Below are positions 39,798 to 48,570 of a stretch of 64,000 nucleotides of DNA, one piece after another. Numbering within the stretch: the stretch's first letter is position 1; every line of letters begins with the position of its first letter. Both the position numbers and the translations under genes were made by a program. The notes beneath the pieces were generated by a model. That model saw only the letters and a list, made by a program, of their open reading frames with translations, did not search any database and was not told the DNA's origin. Origin of the DNA: Umezawaea tangerina (GTDB taxonomy: Bacteria; Actinomycetota; Actinomycetes; Mycobacteriales; Pseudonocardiaceae); the NCBI RefSeq assembly GCF_003002815.1, contig NZ_PVTF01000008.1, positions 62,001 through 126,000 on the forward strand, given 5' to 3'.

Positions 39798-40415
39798 TTA
39801 GTGCTGTTGGGTTTTGGCTTGGGTGGCTTCGAGGGTTAGGAGGGTGTGTTTGGCGGTTTCGCCGCCTGCGTACTGGCCGTAGGAGCCGTCGGAGCGGACT
39901 ACGCGGTGGCAGGGGACGATTAGGGGGAGGGGGTTTGTGGCGCAGGCGGAGCCGACTGCGCGGACGGCTTTGGGGCTGCCTGCGGCGGTGGCTACCTGGG
40001 CGTAGCTTTCGGTTGTGCCGTAGTGGATGGCGGGTAGGTGGGTGAGTACGGCGCGGCGGAAGCCCTTGGAGAGGCGGAAGTCCAGGGGTAGGTCGAAGTG
40101 GTGGCGGGTGCCTGCGAAGTACTCGTCCAGTTGGCGGGCGACGGGGTCGAGTTTGGCGGGGGCGTGCAGGACGCGGGGGCTGATGAGGGTGGCCAGGGAG
40201 GTGAGGGTGGCGTTGTGGTCCTGGCGTTCGAAGGCGACTCGGATGAGGCCGGTGGTGGTAGTGGCCAGGAGTAGTGGGCCGACGGGGGAGTCGAGGGTGC
40301 GGTAGGCGATGTCGAGGAGGCCTTCCTGGGTGGCGGTGGACACCAGGCGGGCGTGGAGGCGGCGGGTGGTGGGCTCGTCGACTTCGGGGAGGGAGTCGAA
40401 GGGGTTGTGGGTCAT
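39798..40415 (-). CDS. ogt: Methylated-DNA--protein-cysteine methyltransferase
   Basis: This 205-residue suicide repair protein has the active-site motif IVPCHRVVRSDGS, whose cysteine takes the alkyl group from O6-alkylguanine. The DNA-binding helix-turn-helix region SYAQVATAAGSPKAVRAVG comes just before it. The N-terminal domain (SPVGPLLLATTTTGLIRVAFE) is complete. The ATG at 40415 follows AAGGAG. It overlaps the stop of the upstream sigma-factor gene by ATGA, so sigma factor and repair protein are made from one message. Confidence 0.93.
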   Translation of the reverse strand: MTHNPFDSLPEVDEPTTRRLHARLVSTATQEGLLDIAYRTLDSPVGPLLLATTTTGLIRVAFERQDHNATLTSLATLISPRVLHAPAKLDPVARQLDEYFAGTRHHFDLPLDFRLSKGFRRAVLTHLPAIHYGTTESYAQVATAAGSPKAVRAVGSACATNPLPLIVPCHRVVRSDGSYGQYAGGETAKHTLLTLEATQAKTQQH

Positions 40416-40894
40416 GGCTTTGCTCCTTGCTGGTAGGTGGCGCGCAAGGTCTTCATGCCGTCGGCGGCGGCACGGCGGGCGGCGTCGGTGGAGCCGCCGG
40501 TGATGGTGGCGATGTCCTTGTAGGGCAAGCCCGCGACGTAGTGGTAGGCGACGACGGCGCGTTGCTTGTCGGGTAGCTGGGCCAAGGCGGTCCACAGGTC
40601 GCCGTCCCAGTCCTCGGGGCGGCCGCGGGTGCTCGGGCGGTCGGGGACCTCGTGCACCGGGACGGCGCGGCGGGCCCTGGCGCGGGTGATGTCGATGGCC
40701 TTGCGGTGCGCGATCGTGACGAGCCAGGCGCCGACGTCGGCGTCGTCGGGCAGGTCGGGGTAGGCCCTGAGGGCGGACAGGAACGTCTCGGACCAGGCGT
40801 CCTCGGCGTCCACGGGGCCGACGACGGCGCGGCACACCCGCAGGACGGCGGGGCCGTGCTCGTCCACGACCTGTTCGAACGGTTTCACGGTCAC
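40412..40894 (-). CDS. ECF-type RNA polymerase sigma factor
   Basis: This 160-residue sigma factor consists of region 2 (SETFLSALRAYPDL...GAWLVTIAHRKAIDITRARAR, about 35-75) and region 4 (LPDKQRAVVAYHYVAGLPYKDIATITGGSTDAARRAAADGMKTLR, about 107-152). There is no anti-sigma gene nearby. The start is GTG at 40894. Its operon with ogt suggests that it responds to, or directs transcription during, DNA alkylation. Sigma-plus-Ogt pairs recur in actinobacteria. Confidence 0.9.
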   Translation of the reverse strand: MTVKPFEQVVDEHGPAVLRVCRAVVGPVDAEDAWSETFLSALRAYPDLPDDADVGAWLVTIAHRKAIDITRARARRAVPVHEVPDRPSTRGRPEDWDGDLWTALAQLPDKQRAVVAYHYVAGLPYKDIATITGGSTDAARRAAADGMKTLRATYQQGAKP

Positions 40895-41010
40895 ATCTTG
40901 TAGACGTCCGAACCGGGGAGAACGTGAGGTCGGGGTTCCCTGGTCACGATAGCTTCAGTGTTGAGTGAAACGAACCGTCGAGAACCAGCCGGGGAGGAAC
41001 GCGGGGAGGG

Positions 41011-41757
41011 TCAGCCCAGGAGGACGCGGTCGGCGACCAGTGCGGTGGCGTTGTCGCGGCCGCCGTTGGCGTAGGCGGTGTCGACCATGGTCTCGACGGC
41101 GTGGCCGGGGGTGGGGCTGTCGGCGAGGACGGTCTTGATGGTGGTGATGTCCAGGGACTTGTGCATGCCGTCGGTGCTCAGCAGCAGGCGGCCGACGGCC
41201 GAGCCGGTCTTGGCGTGGCCCATGTCGGCGGGGCGGACGGTGCGCACGGACGTCGTGACGATGTGCTCCATGCGGGGCGTCGGCTCGTTGCCGCGGGCCC
41301 GGAAGAACTCGGCGAGGGTGTGGTCGGTGGTGATCAGGTGCAGCATCCGGCCGTTCCACCGGTAGGCGCGGCAGTCGCCGACCCAGGCGATGTCGCACGG
41401 CCCGTCCGGGCGGTCGGCGGCGGGCAGCACGGCCACCACGAGCACGGTGTCGGCCTCGGGCTGGGGGAACTGCCGGACCAGTTCGCGCTGGGCGGCCATG
41501 ATGCCCGCGCGTGCGCCCCGACGTGCGCCGACCCGCGCCGCGACCAGCGCGGCGGTCCGCGACGCCCTGGCGGCGAGCAGGTGGTCGCCGATGCCGTCGG
41601 CGACGACGAACGCGGTCTGCCCGGTGGTCGGGTCGGTCGCGGTGGCCAGTGCGTCGGCGTTCACCGAACGCGGGCCGCGCCTGCTGGCCGACTCGCAGGT
41701 CGTGCCCGTCATCCGGGCTGCGTCGGGAAGGGGGATTGCGGCGGTGTCTGCGGACAT
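41011..41757 (-). CDS. PP2C-family serine/threonine protein phosphatase
   Basis: This 248-residue soluble phosphatase has recognisable PP2C motifs: VNADALA (the N-E-D motif reduced to N-A-D), FVVADGIGDH (metal-binding Asp-Gly), DIAWVGDCRAYRW, LLSTDGMHK and GGRDNATALV. The metal-binding aspartates appear intact. There are no transmembrane or sensor domains. The ATG at 41757 follows GAGGAGG. It probably reverses Ser/Thr kinase action; no kinase is nearby. The gap 40895-41010 holds nothing obvious. Confidence 0.88.
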   Translation of the reverse strand: MSADTAAIPLPDAARMTGTTCESASRRGPRSVNADALATATDPTTGQTAFVVADGIGDHLLAARASRTAALVAARVGARRGARAGIMAAQRELVRQFPQPEADTVLVVAVLPAADRPDGPCDIAWVGDCRAYRWNGRMLHLITTDHTLAEFFRARGNEPTPRMEHIVTTSVRTVRPADMGHAKTGSAVGRLLLSTDGMHKSLDITTIKTVLADSPTPGHAVETMVDTAYANGGRDNATALVADRVLLG

Positions 41758-41819
41758 GACCGGACCTCCTCGGCGGGGTGCTGCACCCAGTCAACTGCCG
41801 GGATCCCCGGAAAGTGCCC

Positions 41820-42587
41820 TCAGACCCCCGAACCAGGCCTCAATTGTGAGGCCTGCTCAGGTGCTAGTCCATCACCGGGATCGACCGGTCGTTCACCGCG
41901 TTCCCGTCGCCACGCGCTGAACACAGCGGTCATCGCGGTCACCCACGCCGCTCCGAGGGTGTACCCGGCCAGCACGTCGGACACGTAGTGCACGGAGAGC
42001 GCCACCCGCGACAGGCCGATGCCCAGCACCATCACGACCGAGAGCACCAGCGCCACCCACCGCCACCCCCGGCTCATCGCGGGCCAGAACAGCAGCGACA
42101 GCACCGAGTACGACACCACCGCCGCCTGCGAGTGCCCGCTCGGGAAGCTCAGCCCGGAGGCGTGGGCCAGCGGGTCGGCCACGATCGGTCGGGCCCGGTG
42201 CACGACCGCCTTGACCACCTCGTTGAGCGCCGCGCCGCCCAGCTGGGTCACCACGACGAACGCCGCCAGCCGGTGCAGCTCCCTGCGCAGCAGCCAGCCG
42301 GCGAGCACCGTGAACACGACGAAGTAGACCGGGGCGGACCCGACGAAGCTGAGCACCTTCATGGCCGTGGCGAACACGTCGTGGGCCAGCGCGAACCGGT
42401 GCAGGCCGTCGCGGGCGTCGTCGTCCACGGTCTGCAGCGGCGGCCACTGGTCCTGCACGAAGAACAGCAGGAGCCCGAACGGCACGGCGGCCAGCGCCAG
42501 CGCGACCAGGGCGAGGACCGACCGCAGGCCGAACCGGGTGTCGGAGGGGCGCATCGGCGGTGTGCTCACCGACGAGGAATAACCCAT
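41820..42587 (-). CDS. PAP2-family membrane phosphatase
   Basis: This protein of about 255 residues has six hydrophobic segments and the three PAP2 motifs in order: KAVVHRARP, PSGHS and SRVALSVHYVSDVLAG. Such enzymes dephosphorylate lipid phosphates such as undecaprenyl diphosphate or phosphatidic acid at the outer face of the membrane. The start is uncertain: ATG 42587 is used, but GTGs at 42602 and 42569 are in frame and no start has a good ribosome site. Confidence 0.88.
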   Translation of the reverse strand: MGYSSSVSTPPMRPSDTRFGLRSVLALVALALAAVPFGLLLFFVQDQWPPLQTVDDDARDGLHRFALAHDVFATAMKVLSFVGSAPVYFVVFTVLAGWLLRRELHRLAAFVVVTQLGGAALNEVVKAVVHRARPIVADPLAHASGLSFPSGHSQAAVVSYSVLSLLFWPAMSRGWRWVALVLSVVMVLGIGLSRVALSVHYVSDVLAGYTLGAAWVTAMTAVFSAWRRERGERPVDPGDGLAPEQASQLRPGSGV

Positions 42588-42630
42588 CCGTCCGTTCGGC
42601 ACACCTGCCTGTCACCCGAACGGGTGAAGG

Positions 42631-43614
42631 TCATGTCAGGAGGCCGTCGACGAACCGCAGCTTCCCCAGGACGACGGGCGACAGCACGAACGGGTACAGG
42701 TCGTCCTTGCCCATGCTGCGGTTGAGCTGGTTCACCGCGCGCGAGAGCGGCACCCAGGTGTCGACGAGGTCGTCGAACTCCACCGCCTCCTCCGACGGGA
42801 CGGCGTCGACCGGGGCGTGCGGGTGCGGGGTGATGTCGCGGCCCGCGACCAGGACCCCGTAGGCCGCCGCGGTCTGCACCGTGTCGCGGATGTGCAGCAG
42901 GTGCGCGAACGTCTCCGCCCAGTCCTCCCACGGGTGCGCGGTCGCGTACGTGCTGACGTGCGACTCCTCCCACCCCGGCGCGGGCTCGTTGGCGTAGTGC
43001 GCCTCCAGGGCCGCCTGGTAGTCGGCGCGCTCGTCGCCGAACACGGCGCGGAAGGCCTCGTGGAAGCCCGCCCGGTCGATCAGCACGTCCCAGTACCAGT
43101 GGCCGACCTCGTGGCGGAAGTGGCCGAGCAGCGTGCGGTACGGCTCGGCGAGCCGGGCGCGCATCGCCTCGCGGTGGCTGTCGTCGCCCTCGGCGAGGTC
43201 GATGGTGATCACGCCGTTCGCGTGCCCGGTGACCACGTGCTCCTGGTCGCTGGACAGCAGGTCGAACGCCAGCCCGCCGTCCGGGTCCTCGGTGCGCGGG
43301 GTGACCGGCAGGCCGAGGTCGTCCAACTGGTGCAGCAGCCGTCGTTTCGCTGCTTCGGCGCGGGCGAACGGCTCGGCGGAGACGCCGTCGGCGGGGCGGG
43401 TGCGGGTCAGGGCGCAGCAGTCGCACAGCACGTCCTCGCCGTCGACGAGCCAGTTGCAGCCCGCGACGACGGAGTTGGCGCAGCGCTGCCGTCCGGACAG
43501 GGCGACCAGTGCGCGGTCGTCGCGCGAGTAGCCGACCGCCGTCCCGCACACCACGCAGCTGTAGTTCTCGAAGAACAGCAGGTTTCCGCACGAGGGGCAG
43601 GTGAACGAGCGCAC
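42631..43614 (-). CDS. Zinc-ribbon, zinc-binding metallopeptidase-family protein
   Basis: This 327-residue protein has an N-terminal zinc ribbon (FTCPSCGNLLFFENYSCVVCG at 4-24) and a second CxxC pair in LCDCC. A putative gluzincin/zincin core follows with HEVGHWYWDVL (HExxH type) and downstream HPWEDWAETFAHLLH, which supplies the third ligand region. I recognise it as the putative zinc-binding metallopeptidase family (PF15887-like). Its substrate is unknown. The GTG at 43614 follows GGAGG. Confidence 0.88.
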   Translation of the reverse strand: MRSFTCPSCGNLLFFENYSCVVCGTAVGYSRDDRALVALSGRQRCANSVVAGCNWLVDGEDVLCDCCALTRTRPADGVSAEPFARAEAAKRRLLHQLDDLGLPVTPRTEDPDGGLAFDLLSSDQEHVVTGHANGVITIDLAEGDDSHREAMRARLAEPYRTLLGHFRHEVGHWYWDVLIDRAGFHEAFRAVFGDERADYQAALEAHYANEPAPGWEESHVSTYATAHPWEDWAETFAHLLHIRDTVQTAAAYGVLVAGRDITPHPHAPVDAVPSEEAVEFDDLVDTWVPLSRAVNQLNRSMGKDDLYPFVLSPVVLGKLRFVDGLLT

Positions 43615-43689
43615 GGCGGTGCCTCCAGGGCTTCCGGGGGAGTCGCCTCCGGGTACCCGTTCCGCGGCGCGGCAAGCGTGATGCCGCGC

Positions 43690-44718
43690 TCAGCGCGCCC
43701 GGCGGGTGTAGGCGGCGGGGGTGACGCCCTTCCAGCGCTTGAAGGCGTGGATGAAGCTCGACGCCTCCGCGTAGCCCAGCCGCAGAGCGACGTCCTCGAC
43801 GGCGAGCGCCCTGATGGCCAGCAGCTCCTCCGCGAGCGCCTCGCGCACCTCGTCGAGCAGCTCCTGGTAGCTCGTGCCGGAGTCGGCGAGCCTGCGCCGC
43901 AGCGTGCGGGTGCTCACGGCCAGCTCGCGTGCGACGTGGTCCATGCCGAGGCCGATCGCGCCGGGGCGGGCCAGCAGTTCGCGCACCTCGTGGGCGATCC
44001 CGGCCCGCGCGCGCCGCTTCGCCACGAGCTCGCGGCAGCGGGCCTCGCAGAGCGCGACGGTGTGCGGGTCGGCCTGGGGGAGCGGGCGGGCGAGGAACGC
44101 CGCGTCGAACGTGGCCACCGTGCGCGGGCGGCCGAACCGGGGCCGCAGGCCGAACACCCGCTCGTGGCGGTCTACGTCGGCGGGTTCGGGGAAGCGGAAG
44201 TCGACGGCGAGCAGCGGGGCGTCGTCGGGCAGCAGCTCGCCGATGACGGTGTGGATCGCGGCCAGGTCGCGTTCCACCAGGAACCGCGCCACCGGCCGGG
44301 GCAGCGCGCTGTCGTCCAGCTCGATGTGCGCGCGGCCGTCGGACAGCGAGGCGCGCGGGATGCTGAACGTGAAGCTGAGGTCCAGGAAGCGCAGCGCGAC
44401 GTTGACCGCGGCCAGCATCGTCGGGCTGCTGATGAAGGCGTAGCCGAGGAACCCGAACGTCGTCACGTGGTATCGGCCGCCGAGGGTGGGCCCCGCGTCG
44501 GGCATCAGCGCGGCCAGCGTGCGGATGACCCGCAGCTCCTGGCCCGCGGCCACCTCGGCGTCGGGGTCGGTCAGGTCGGCGGGGGAGATCCCGCTGTCCG
44601 CGAGCAGCCGGTCGGCGGGGATGCCGTGCTCGGCGCCGAAGCGCACCAGCAGCGCGACCCCGGCCACGCTCCGCGGGAAGTCCCAGTGCCCGACCACCGG
44701 CTCCGCGAGTGACGTCAT
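43690..44718 (-). CDS. AraC-family regulator (OruR/arabinose-binding-domain type)
   Basis: This 342-residue protein has an N-terminal ligand domain (SVAGVALLVRFGAEHGIPADRLLADSGIS) and two C-terminal helix-turn-helix motifs (DHVARELAVSTRTLRRRLADSGTSYQELL; VALRLGYAEASSFIHAFKRWKGVTPAAYTRR). An ATG at 44727 adds three residues and is equally possible. It is divergent from the BVMO operon and separated from it by the promoter at 44753-44782, so it probably activates that operon. Confidence 0.88.
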   Translation of the reverse strand: MTSLAEPVVGHWDFPRSVAGVALLVRFGAEHGIPADRLLADSGISPADLTDPDAEVAAGQELRVIRTLAALMPDAGPTLGGRYHVTTFGFLGYAFISSPTMLAAVNVALRFLDLSFTFSIPRASLSDGRAHIELDDSALPRPVARFLVERDLAAIHTVIGELLPDDAPLLAVDFRFPEPADVDRHERVFGLRPRFGRPRTVATFDAAFLARPLPQADPHTVALCEARCRELVAKRRARAGIAHEVRELLARPGAIGLGMDHVARELAVSTRTLRRRLADSGTSYQELLDEVREALAEELLAIRALAVEDVALRLGYAEASSFIHAFKRWKGVTPAAYTRRAR

Positions 44719-44752
44719 GGCCGACATTGTCGATTCCCCGTCCTCTCCTGTC

Positions 44753-44782
44753 TTGGGCCGGACGTGTGGAGATCCCTAACGT
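44753..44782 (+). promoter_or_regulatory. Promoter of the BVMO operon, leaderless type
   Basis: TTGGGC (44753-44758) and TAACGT (44777-44782) are separated by 18 bp. The GTG start codon at 44790 follows 7 bp after the -10 box, so the transcript would begin at or within a base of the start codon. No ribosome site precedes the GTG, which fits a leaderless mRNA. Confidence 0.6.
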
Positions 44783-44789
44783 CGGCCGG

Positions 44790-46265
44790 GTGCCCCGTCC
44801 CCCGCGCCGCCTCCGCGGACCCCGTGTCGTCGTCATCGGCGCGGGGTTCGCGGGGATCGGCGTGGCCGCCGAGCTGCTGCGCGACGGGTTCGCGGTGACC
44901 GTGCTGGAACGCGCGGACGACGTCGGCGGGGTGTGGCGCGACAACACCTACCCGGGTGCCGCCTGCGACGTGCCGTCCTCGTTGTACTCCTACTCGTTCG
45001 CGCCGAACCCGTCGTGGCCGCGCCGGTACGCCCGGCAGCCCGACATCCTGGACTACCTGCGCCGGGTCGCGGAGGACACCGGGGTGCTCGACCGGGTGCG
45101 GCTGGGCGCGGACGTGGTGGCCGCCGAGTTCGACGAGACCGCGCACCGGTGGCGGGTGGAGCTGGCAGGCGGCGGGGTCGTCGAGGCGGACGTGCTGGTG
45201 TCCGCGGTCGGGCAGCTGTCCCGGCCGGTCGTGCCGGACCTGCCCGGCGCGGAGTCGTTCCGCGGCCCGGCGTTCCACAGCGCCCGCTGGGAGCACGACC
45301 ACGACCTCACCGGGCGGCGGGTGGCGGTGATCGGCACCGGTGCCAGCGCCGTCCAGTTCGTGCCGCACCTGCAGCGCGCCGCCGCGCGGCTCACGGTGTT
45401 CCAGCGGTCCGCGACGCACGTCGTGCCCAAGCCCGACCGCGCCTACCGGCCGTGGCACCACCGGGTGTTCCGGACCTGGCCCTCGGTGTTGCGGGCCGCC
45501 CGGCTGGGCGTGTGGCTGCTGGGCGAGGGGCTGACCGCGGCGCTCACGTCCGCGCAGGCGCTCGGCGGGCCGGTGGCCGGGGCGTCCCGGCTGCACCTGC
45601 GCCGCCAGGTCCGCGACCCGCGGCTGCGCGCCCGGCTGGTGCCGGGGCACCGCGTCGGCTGCCACCGGCTGTTGTTCTCCAACGACTGGTACCCGGCGCT
45701 CGCGCGGCCCAACGTGGACCTGGTCACCGAGCCGATCACCGGGCTGACGCCGACCGGTGTGCGCACCGCCGACGGCGTGGAGCACCCGGCGGACGTGATC
45801 GTGTACGGCACCGGGTTCGCCGCGACGGACTTCCTCGCGCCGATGGAGGTCCGCGGCCGAGGCGGGCGCAAGCTGGCCGACGAGTGGGCCGCCGGGGCGC
45901 GGGCGCACCTGGGCATGACGGTGCCGGGTTTCCCCAACCTCTTCCTGCTCTACGGCCCCAACACGAACCTCGGCGGCAACTCGGTCGTGTACATGATCGA
46001 GCGGCAGTGCCGTTACGTGGTGCGGGTGCTGCGGTACATGGCGGCGATGCGGGTGTCCACAGTGGAGGTCCGCCGCGAGGCCGCCGAGCGGTTCGACGCC
46101 GAGACGCAGGCCAGGCTGGCGCGCAGCGCGTGGAGCCGCTGTTCGAGCTGGTACCGCGACGCCACCGGGCGGATCACGACGAACTGGCCCGGCCTGGTGT
46201 GGGAGTACCGCCGCCGCACCAGGTGGGTGGACCACCGGGACTTCGACCACGGGGGCAGGCCATGA
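44790..46265 (+). CDS. Type I Baeyer-Villiger-like flavoprotein monooxygenase
   Basis: This 491-residue enzyme has FAD motif VVVIGAGFAGIGVAAELL, the fingerprint FRGPAFHSARW (FxGxxxHxxxW), NADPH motif VAVIGTGASAVQFVPHL and VIVYGTGFAATDFL. These are the signatures of class B Baeyer-Villiger monooxygenases, which turn ketones to esters or lactones. The GTG at 44790 is chosen from the promoter geometry. It overlaps the GMC oxidase gene by ATGA. Confidence 0.9.
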   Translation: MPRPPRRLRGPRVVVIGAGFAGIGVAAELLRDGFAVTVLERADDVGGVWRDNTYPGAACDVPSSLYSYSFAPNPSWPRRYARQPDILDYLRRVAEDTGVLDRVRLGADVVAAEFDETAHRWRVELAGGGVVEADVLVSAVGQLSRPVVPDLPGAESFRGPAFHSARWEHDHDLTGRRVAVIGTGASAVQFVPHLQRAAARLTVFQRSATHVVPKPDRAYRPWHHRVFRTWPSVLRAARLGVWLLGEGLTAALTSAQALGGPVAGASRLHLRRQVRDPRLRARLVPGHRVGCHRLLFSNDWYPALARPNVDLVTEPITGLTPTGVRTADGVEHPADVIVYGTGFAATDFLAPMEVRGRGGRKLADEWAAGARAHLGMTVPGFPNLFLLYGPNTNLGGNSVVYMIERQCRYVVRVLRYMAAMRVSTVEVRREAAERFDAETQARLARSAWSRCSSWYRDATGRITTNWPGLVWEYRRRTRWVDHRDFDHGGRP

Positions 46266-47938
46266 CCGACTACGACGTCCTGGTGATCGGCTCGGGGTTC
46301 GGCGGTTCGGTCACCGCGCTGCGGCTGACCGAGAAGGGCTACCGGGTCGGCGTGCTGGAGGCCGGGCGGCGCTTCGCCGACGACGAGTTCGCCGCCAGCT
46401 CGTGGCACCTGCGCGACTACCTGTTCGCCCCTCGGTTGGGGTGCCTGGGCATCCAGCGGGTCGACCTGCTGCGCGACGTGCTCGTGCTCAGCGGCGCCGG
46501 GGTCGGCGGCGGGTCGCTGGTCTACGCGAACACGCTGTACGAGCCGCCGGAGCCGTTCTTCCGCGACCGGAGGTGGGCCGGGATCACCGACTGGCACGCG
46601 GAGCTGGCGCCCTGGTACGACCAGGCGCGGCGGATGCTCGGGGTCATGGAGTACCCCGGCACGACACCGGCCGACCGGGTGCTGCGGTCGGTCGCCGACG
46701 ACCTCGGGGTCGGCGCGAGCTACCACCGCGCGGAGGTCGGCGTCTTCTTCGGCACGCCCGGCGAACGGGTCGCGGACCCGTACTTCGGCGGGGCGGGGCC
46801 CGACCGCGCCGGCTGCGTGCACTGCGGCGAGTGCATGACCGGGTGCCGGCACAACGCCAAGAACACGCTGGTGAAGAACTACCTGCACCTGGCCGAACGC
46901 GCCGGTGCCGTCGTGCACCCGCTGACCACCGCCGTGGACGTGCGGCCGGTCCGCGGCGGCTACCGGGTCGACACCCGGCGCACCGGGGTGCTGTCCGGTG
47001 GGCGGCGGACGTTCACCGCGGGGCAGGTCGTGTTCTCCGCGGCGGCGCTGGGCACGCAGAAGCTGCTGCACCGGCTGCGCGACCGGGGCAGCCTGCCCGC
47101 GATCTCGCCGCGGCTGGGGTTGTTGTCCCGCACCAACTCCGAGGCCGTCCTGGGCGTCCGGGCGCGCACGGCCGCGGCGGACTACTCGCGCGGCGTCGCG
47201 GTCACCTCGTCGATCCACCCCGACGACCACACCCACGTCGAACCGGTGCGCTACGGGCGCGGCAGCAACCTGATGGGGCTGCTGATGACCGTGCTGGTCG
47301 ACGCGGAACCGGGCACGCCCCGGTGGCGGCTGGGGGTGCGGGAGCTCGTGCGGCGGCGCAAGGACCTGCGCAAGCTGCTCGACCCGCGGCGCTGGTCGGA
47401 GGAGACCGTGGCGCTGCTGGTCATGCAGGACCTCGACAACTCGTTGACCACCCGCACCCGCCAGGGCCTGTTCGGCAGGCGGCTGACCACGTCGGCGGGG
47501 GAGGGCGAGGCCAGTCCGGTGTGGATCCCCGGCGGGCACGACGCCGCGCGCCGGGTCGCCGCGAAGATCGGCGGCATCCCCGGCGGCGCGTGGACCGACC
47601 TCGCGGACATCCCGATGACCGGCCACTTCATCGGCGGGTGCGTCATCGGTGACACGGCGGCCTCCGGTGTCGTCGACCCGTACCACCGGCTGCACGGCCA
47701 CGAGGGCCTGCACGTGGTGGACGGGTCGACCATCCCGGCCAACCCCGGCGTGAACCCCTCGCTCACCATCACCGCGCTGGCCGAGCGCGCGATGTCGTTG
47801 TGGCCCAACAAGGGCGACCCCGACCCGCGGCCCACGGCGGGCTCGCCGTACGCGCGGGTCGCACCCGTCGCGCCGGACCACCCCGTCGTGCCGCGCACCG
47901 CGCCCGGCGCGCTGCACCTGCCCATCACCCCGAAATGA
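46262..47938 (+). CDS. GMC oxidoreductase (cholesterol-oxidase-like)
   Basis: This 558-residue FAD enzyme has N-terminal dinucleotide motif VLVIGSGFGGSVTALRL, GAGVGGGSLVYANTLYEPP, a cysteine-rich segment CVHCGECMTGCRHNAKN, and the GMC C-terminal signature HVVDGSTIPANPGVNPSLTITALAERAM. It oxidises an alcohol, probably a sterol-like or cyclic alcohol, to a ketone. No signal peptide is seen. The product could be the ketone for the BVMO. It is translationally coupled to the BVMO gene and is followed 10 bp later by the decarboxylase-like gene. Confidence 0.9.
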   Translation: MTDYDVLVIGSGFGGSVTALRLTEKGYRVGVLEAGRRFADDEFAASSWHLRDYLFAPRLGCLGIQRVDLLRDVLVLSGAGVGGGSLVYANTLYEPPEPFFRDRRWAGITDWHAELAPWYDQARRMLGVMEYPGTTPADRVLRSVADDLGVGASYHRAEVGVFFGTPGERVADPYFGGAGPDRAGCVHCGECMTGCRHNAKNTLVKNYLHLAERAGAVVHPLTTAVDVRPVRGGYRVDTRRTGVLSGGRRTFTAGQVVFSAAALGTQKLLHRLRDRGSLPAISPRLGLLSRTNSEAVLGVRARTAAADYSRGVAVTSSIHPDDHTHVEPVRYGRGSNLMGLLMTVLVDAEPGTPRWRLGVRELVRRRKDLRKLLDPRRWSEETVALLVMQDLDNSLTTRTRQGLFGRRLTTSAGEGEASPVWIPGGHDAARRVAAKIGGIPGGAWTDLADIPMTGHFIGGCVIGDTAASGVVDPYHRLHGHEGLHVVDGSTIPANPGVNPSLTITALAERAMSLWPNKGDPDPRPTAGSPYARVAPVAPDHPVVPRTAPGALHLPITPK

Positions 47939-47948
47939 GGTCGTCCCC

Positions 47949-48551
47949 GTGGACACCGAGTACCCGCCCGAACCGTGGGACCTGCACGGTCACGGCTGCG
48001 TGTCGCTGTGGAGGGTGCAGCAGGACATGCTGCCGCCGCTGCCCTCCGGCGTCCGGCCGGTGACCGCGTTCGGGCGCGCGGTGGTGGCGACCGCGTTCGT
48101 CGACTACCTGCCGGGCAGCCTGCTGCCCTACCGCGAGCTGCTGGCCGCGGTGGTCGTGCGCGACGGCCTGCGGCTCGGGCTGTCGATCACGCACATCTGG
48201 GTGGACAGCCCGGCCTCCAAGGCGGGTGGGCGCGAGCTGTGGGGCATCCCCAAGGAGCTGGCCGGGTTCAAGGTGGTCCCGGCGCCCGCGTTCGCCGCCG
48301 TGGCCACCGACATCGCCGAGGCCGAGCACTCCTCCTACGGCCGTGGGGTCCCGGCTCCGGTGGCCGGGTCGGTGTTCCAGACGCTGCACGGCTCGACCGT
48401 CCGGACCCCGGTGCGGATGAGCGGGCGGGTGCGGGTGGCGAAGGTCGGGTGGCGGTTCGCGCCGGAGGGCCCGCTCGCGTGGCTGGACGGACTGACGCCC
48501 GCGCTCGGGCTGTCGGTGGTGTCGTTCCGGATGCGCTTCGGGCCGCGGTGA
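47949..48551 (+). CDS. Acetoacetate decarboxylase-family protein
   Basis: This 200-residue protein of the ADC/AmnC-like beta-cone fold has the expected Schiff-base lysine at residue 102 in ELWGIPKELAGF. It also has FVDYLPGSLLPYRELL and THIWVDSPASKAGGRELWGIPK. Family members decarboxylate beta-keto acids or act as hydratases or aldolases, so the exact reaction is open. The GTG at 47949 follows GAGG. It is the third gene of the BVMO-GMC operon and ends 19 bp from the convergent TetR gene. Confidence 0.85.
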   Translation: MDTEYPPEPWDLHGHGCVSLWRVQQDMLPPLPSGVRPVTAFGRAVVATAFVDYLPGSLLPYRELLAAVVVRDGLRLGLSITHIWVDSPASKAGGRELWGIPKELAGFKVVPAPAFAAVATDIAEAEHSSYGRGVPAPVAGSVFQTLHGSTVRTPVRMSGRVRVAKVGWRFAPEGPLAWLDGLTPALGLSVVSFRMRFGPR

Positions 48552-48570
48552 CGCCGTCCGCGGGGCCCGC

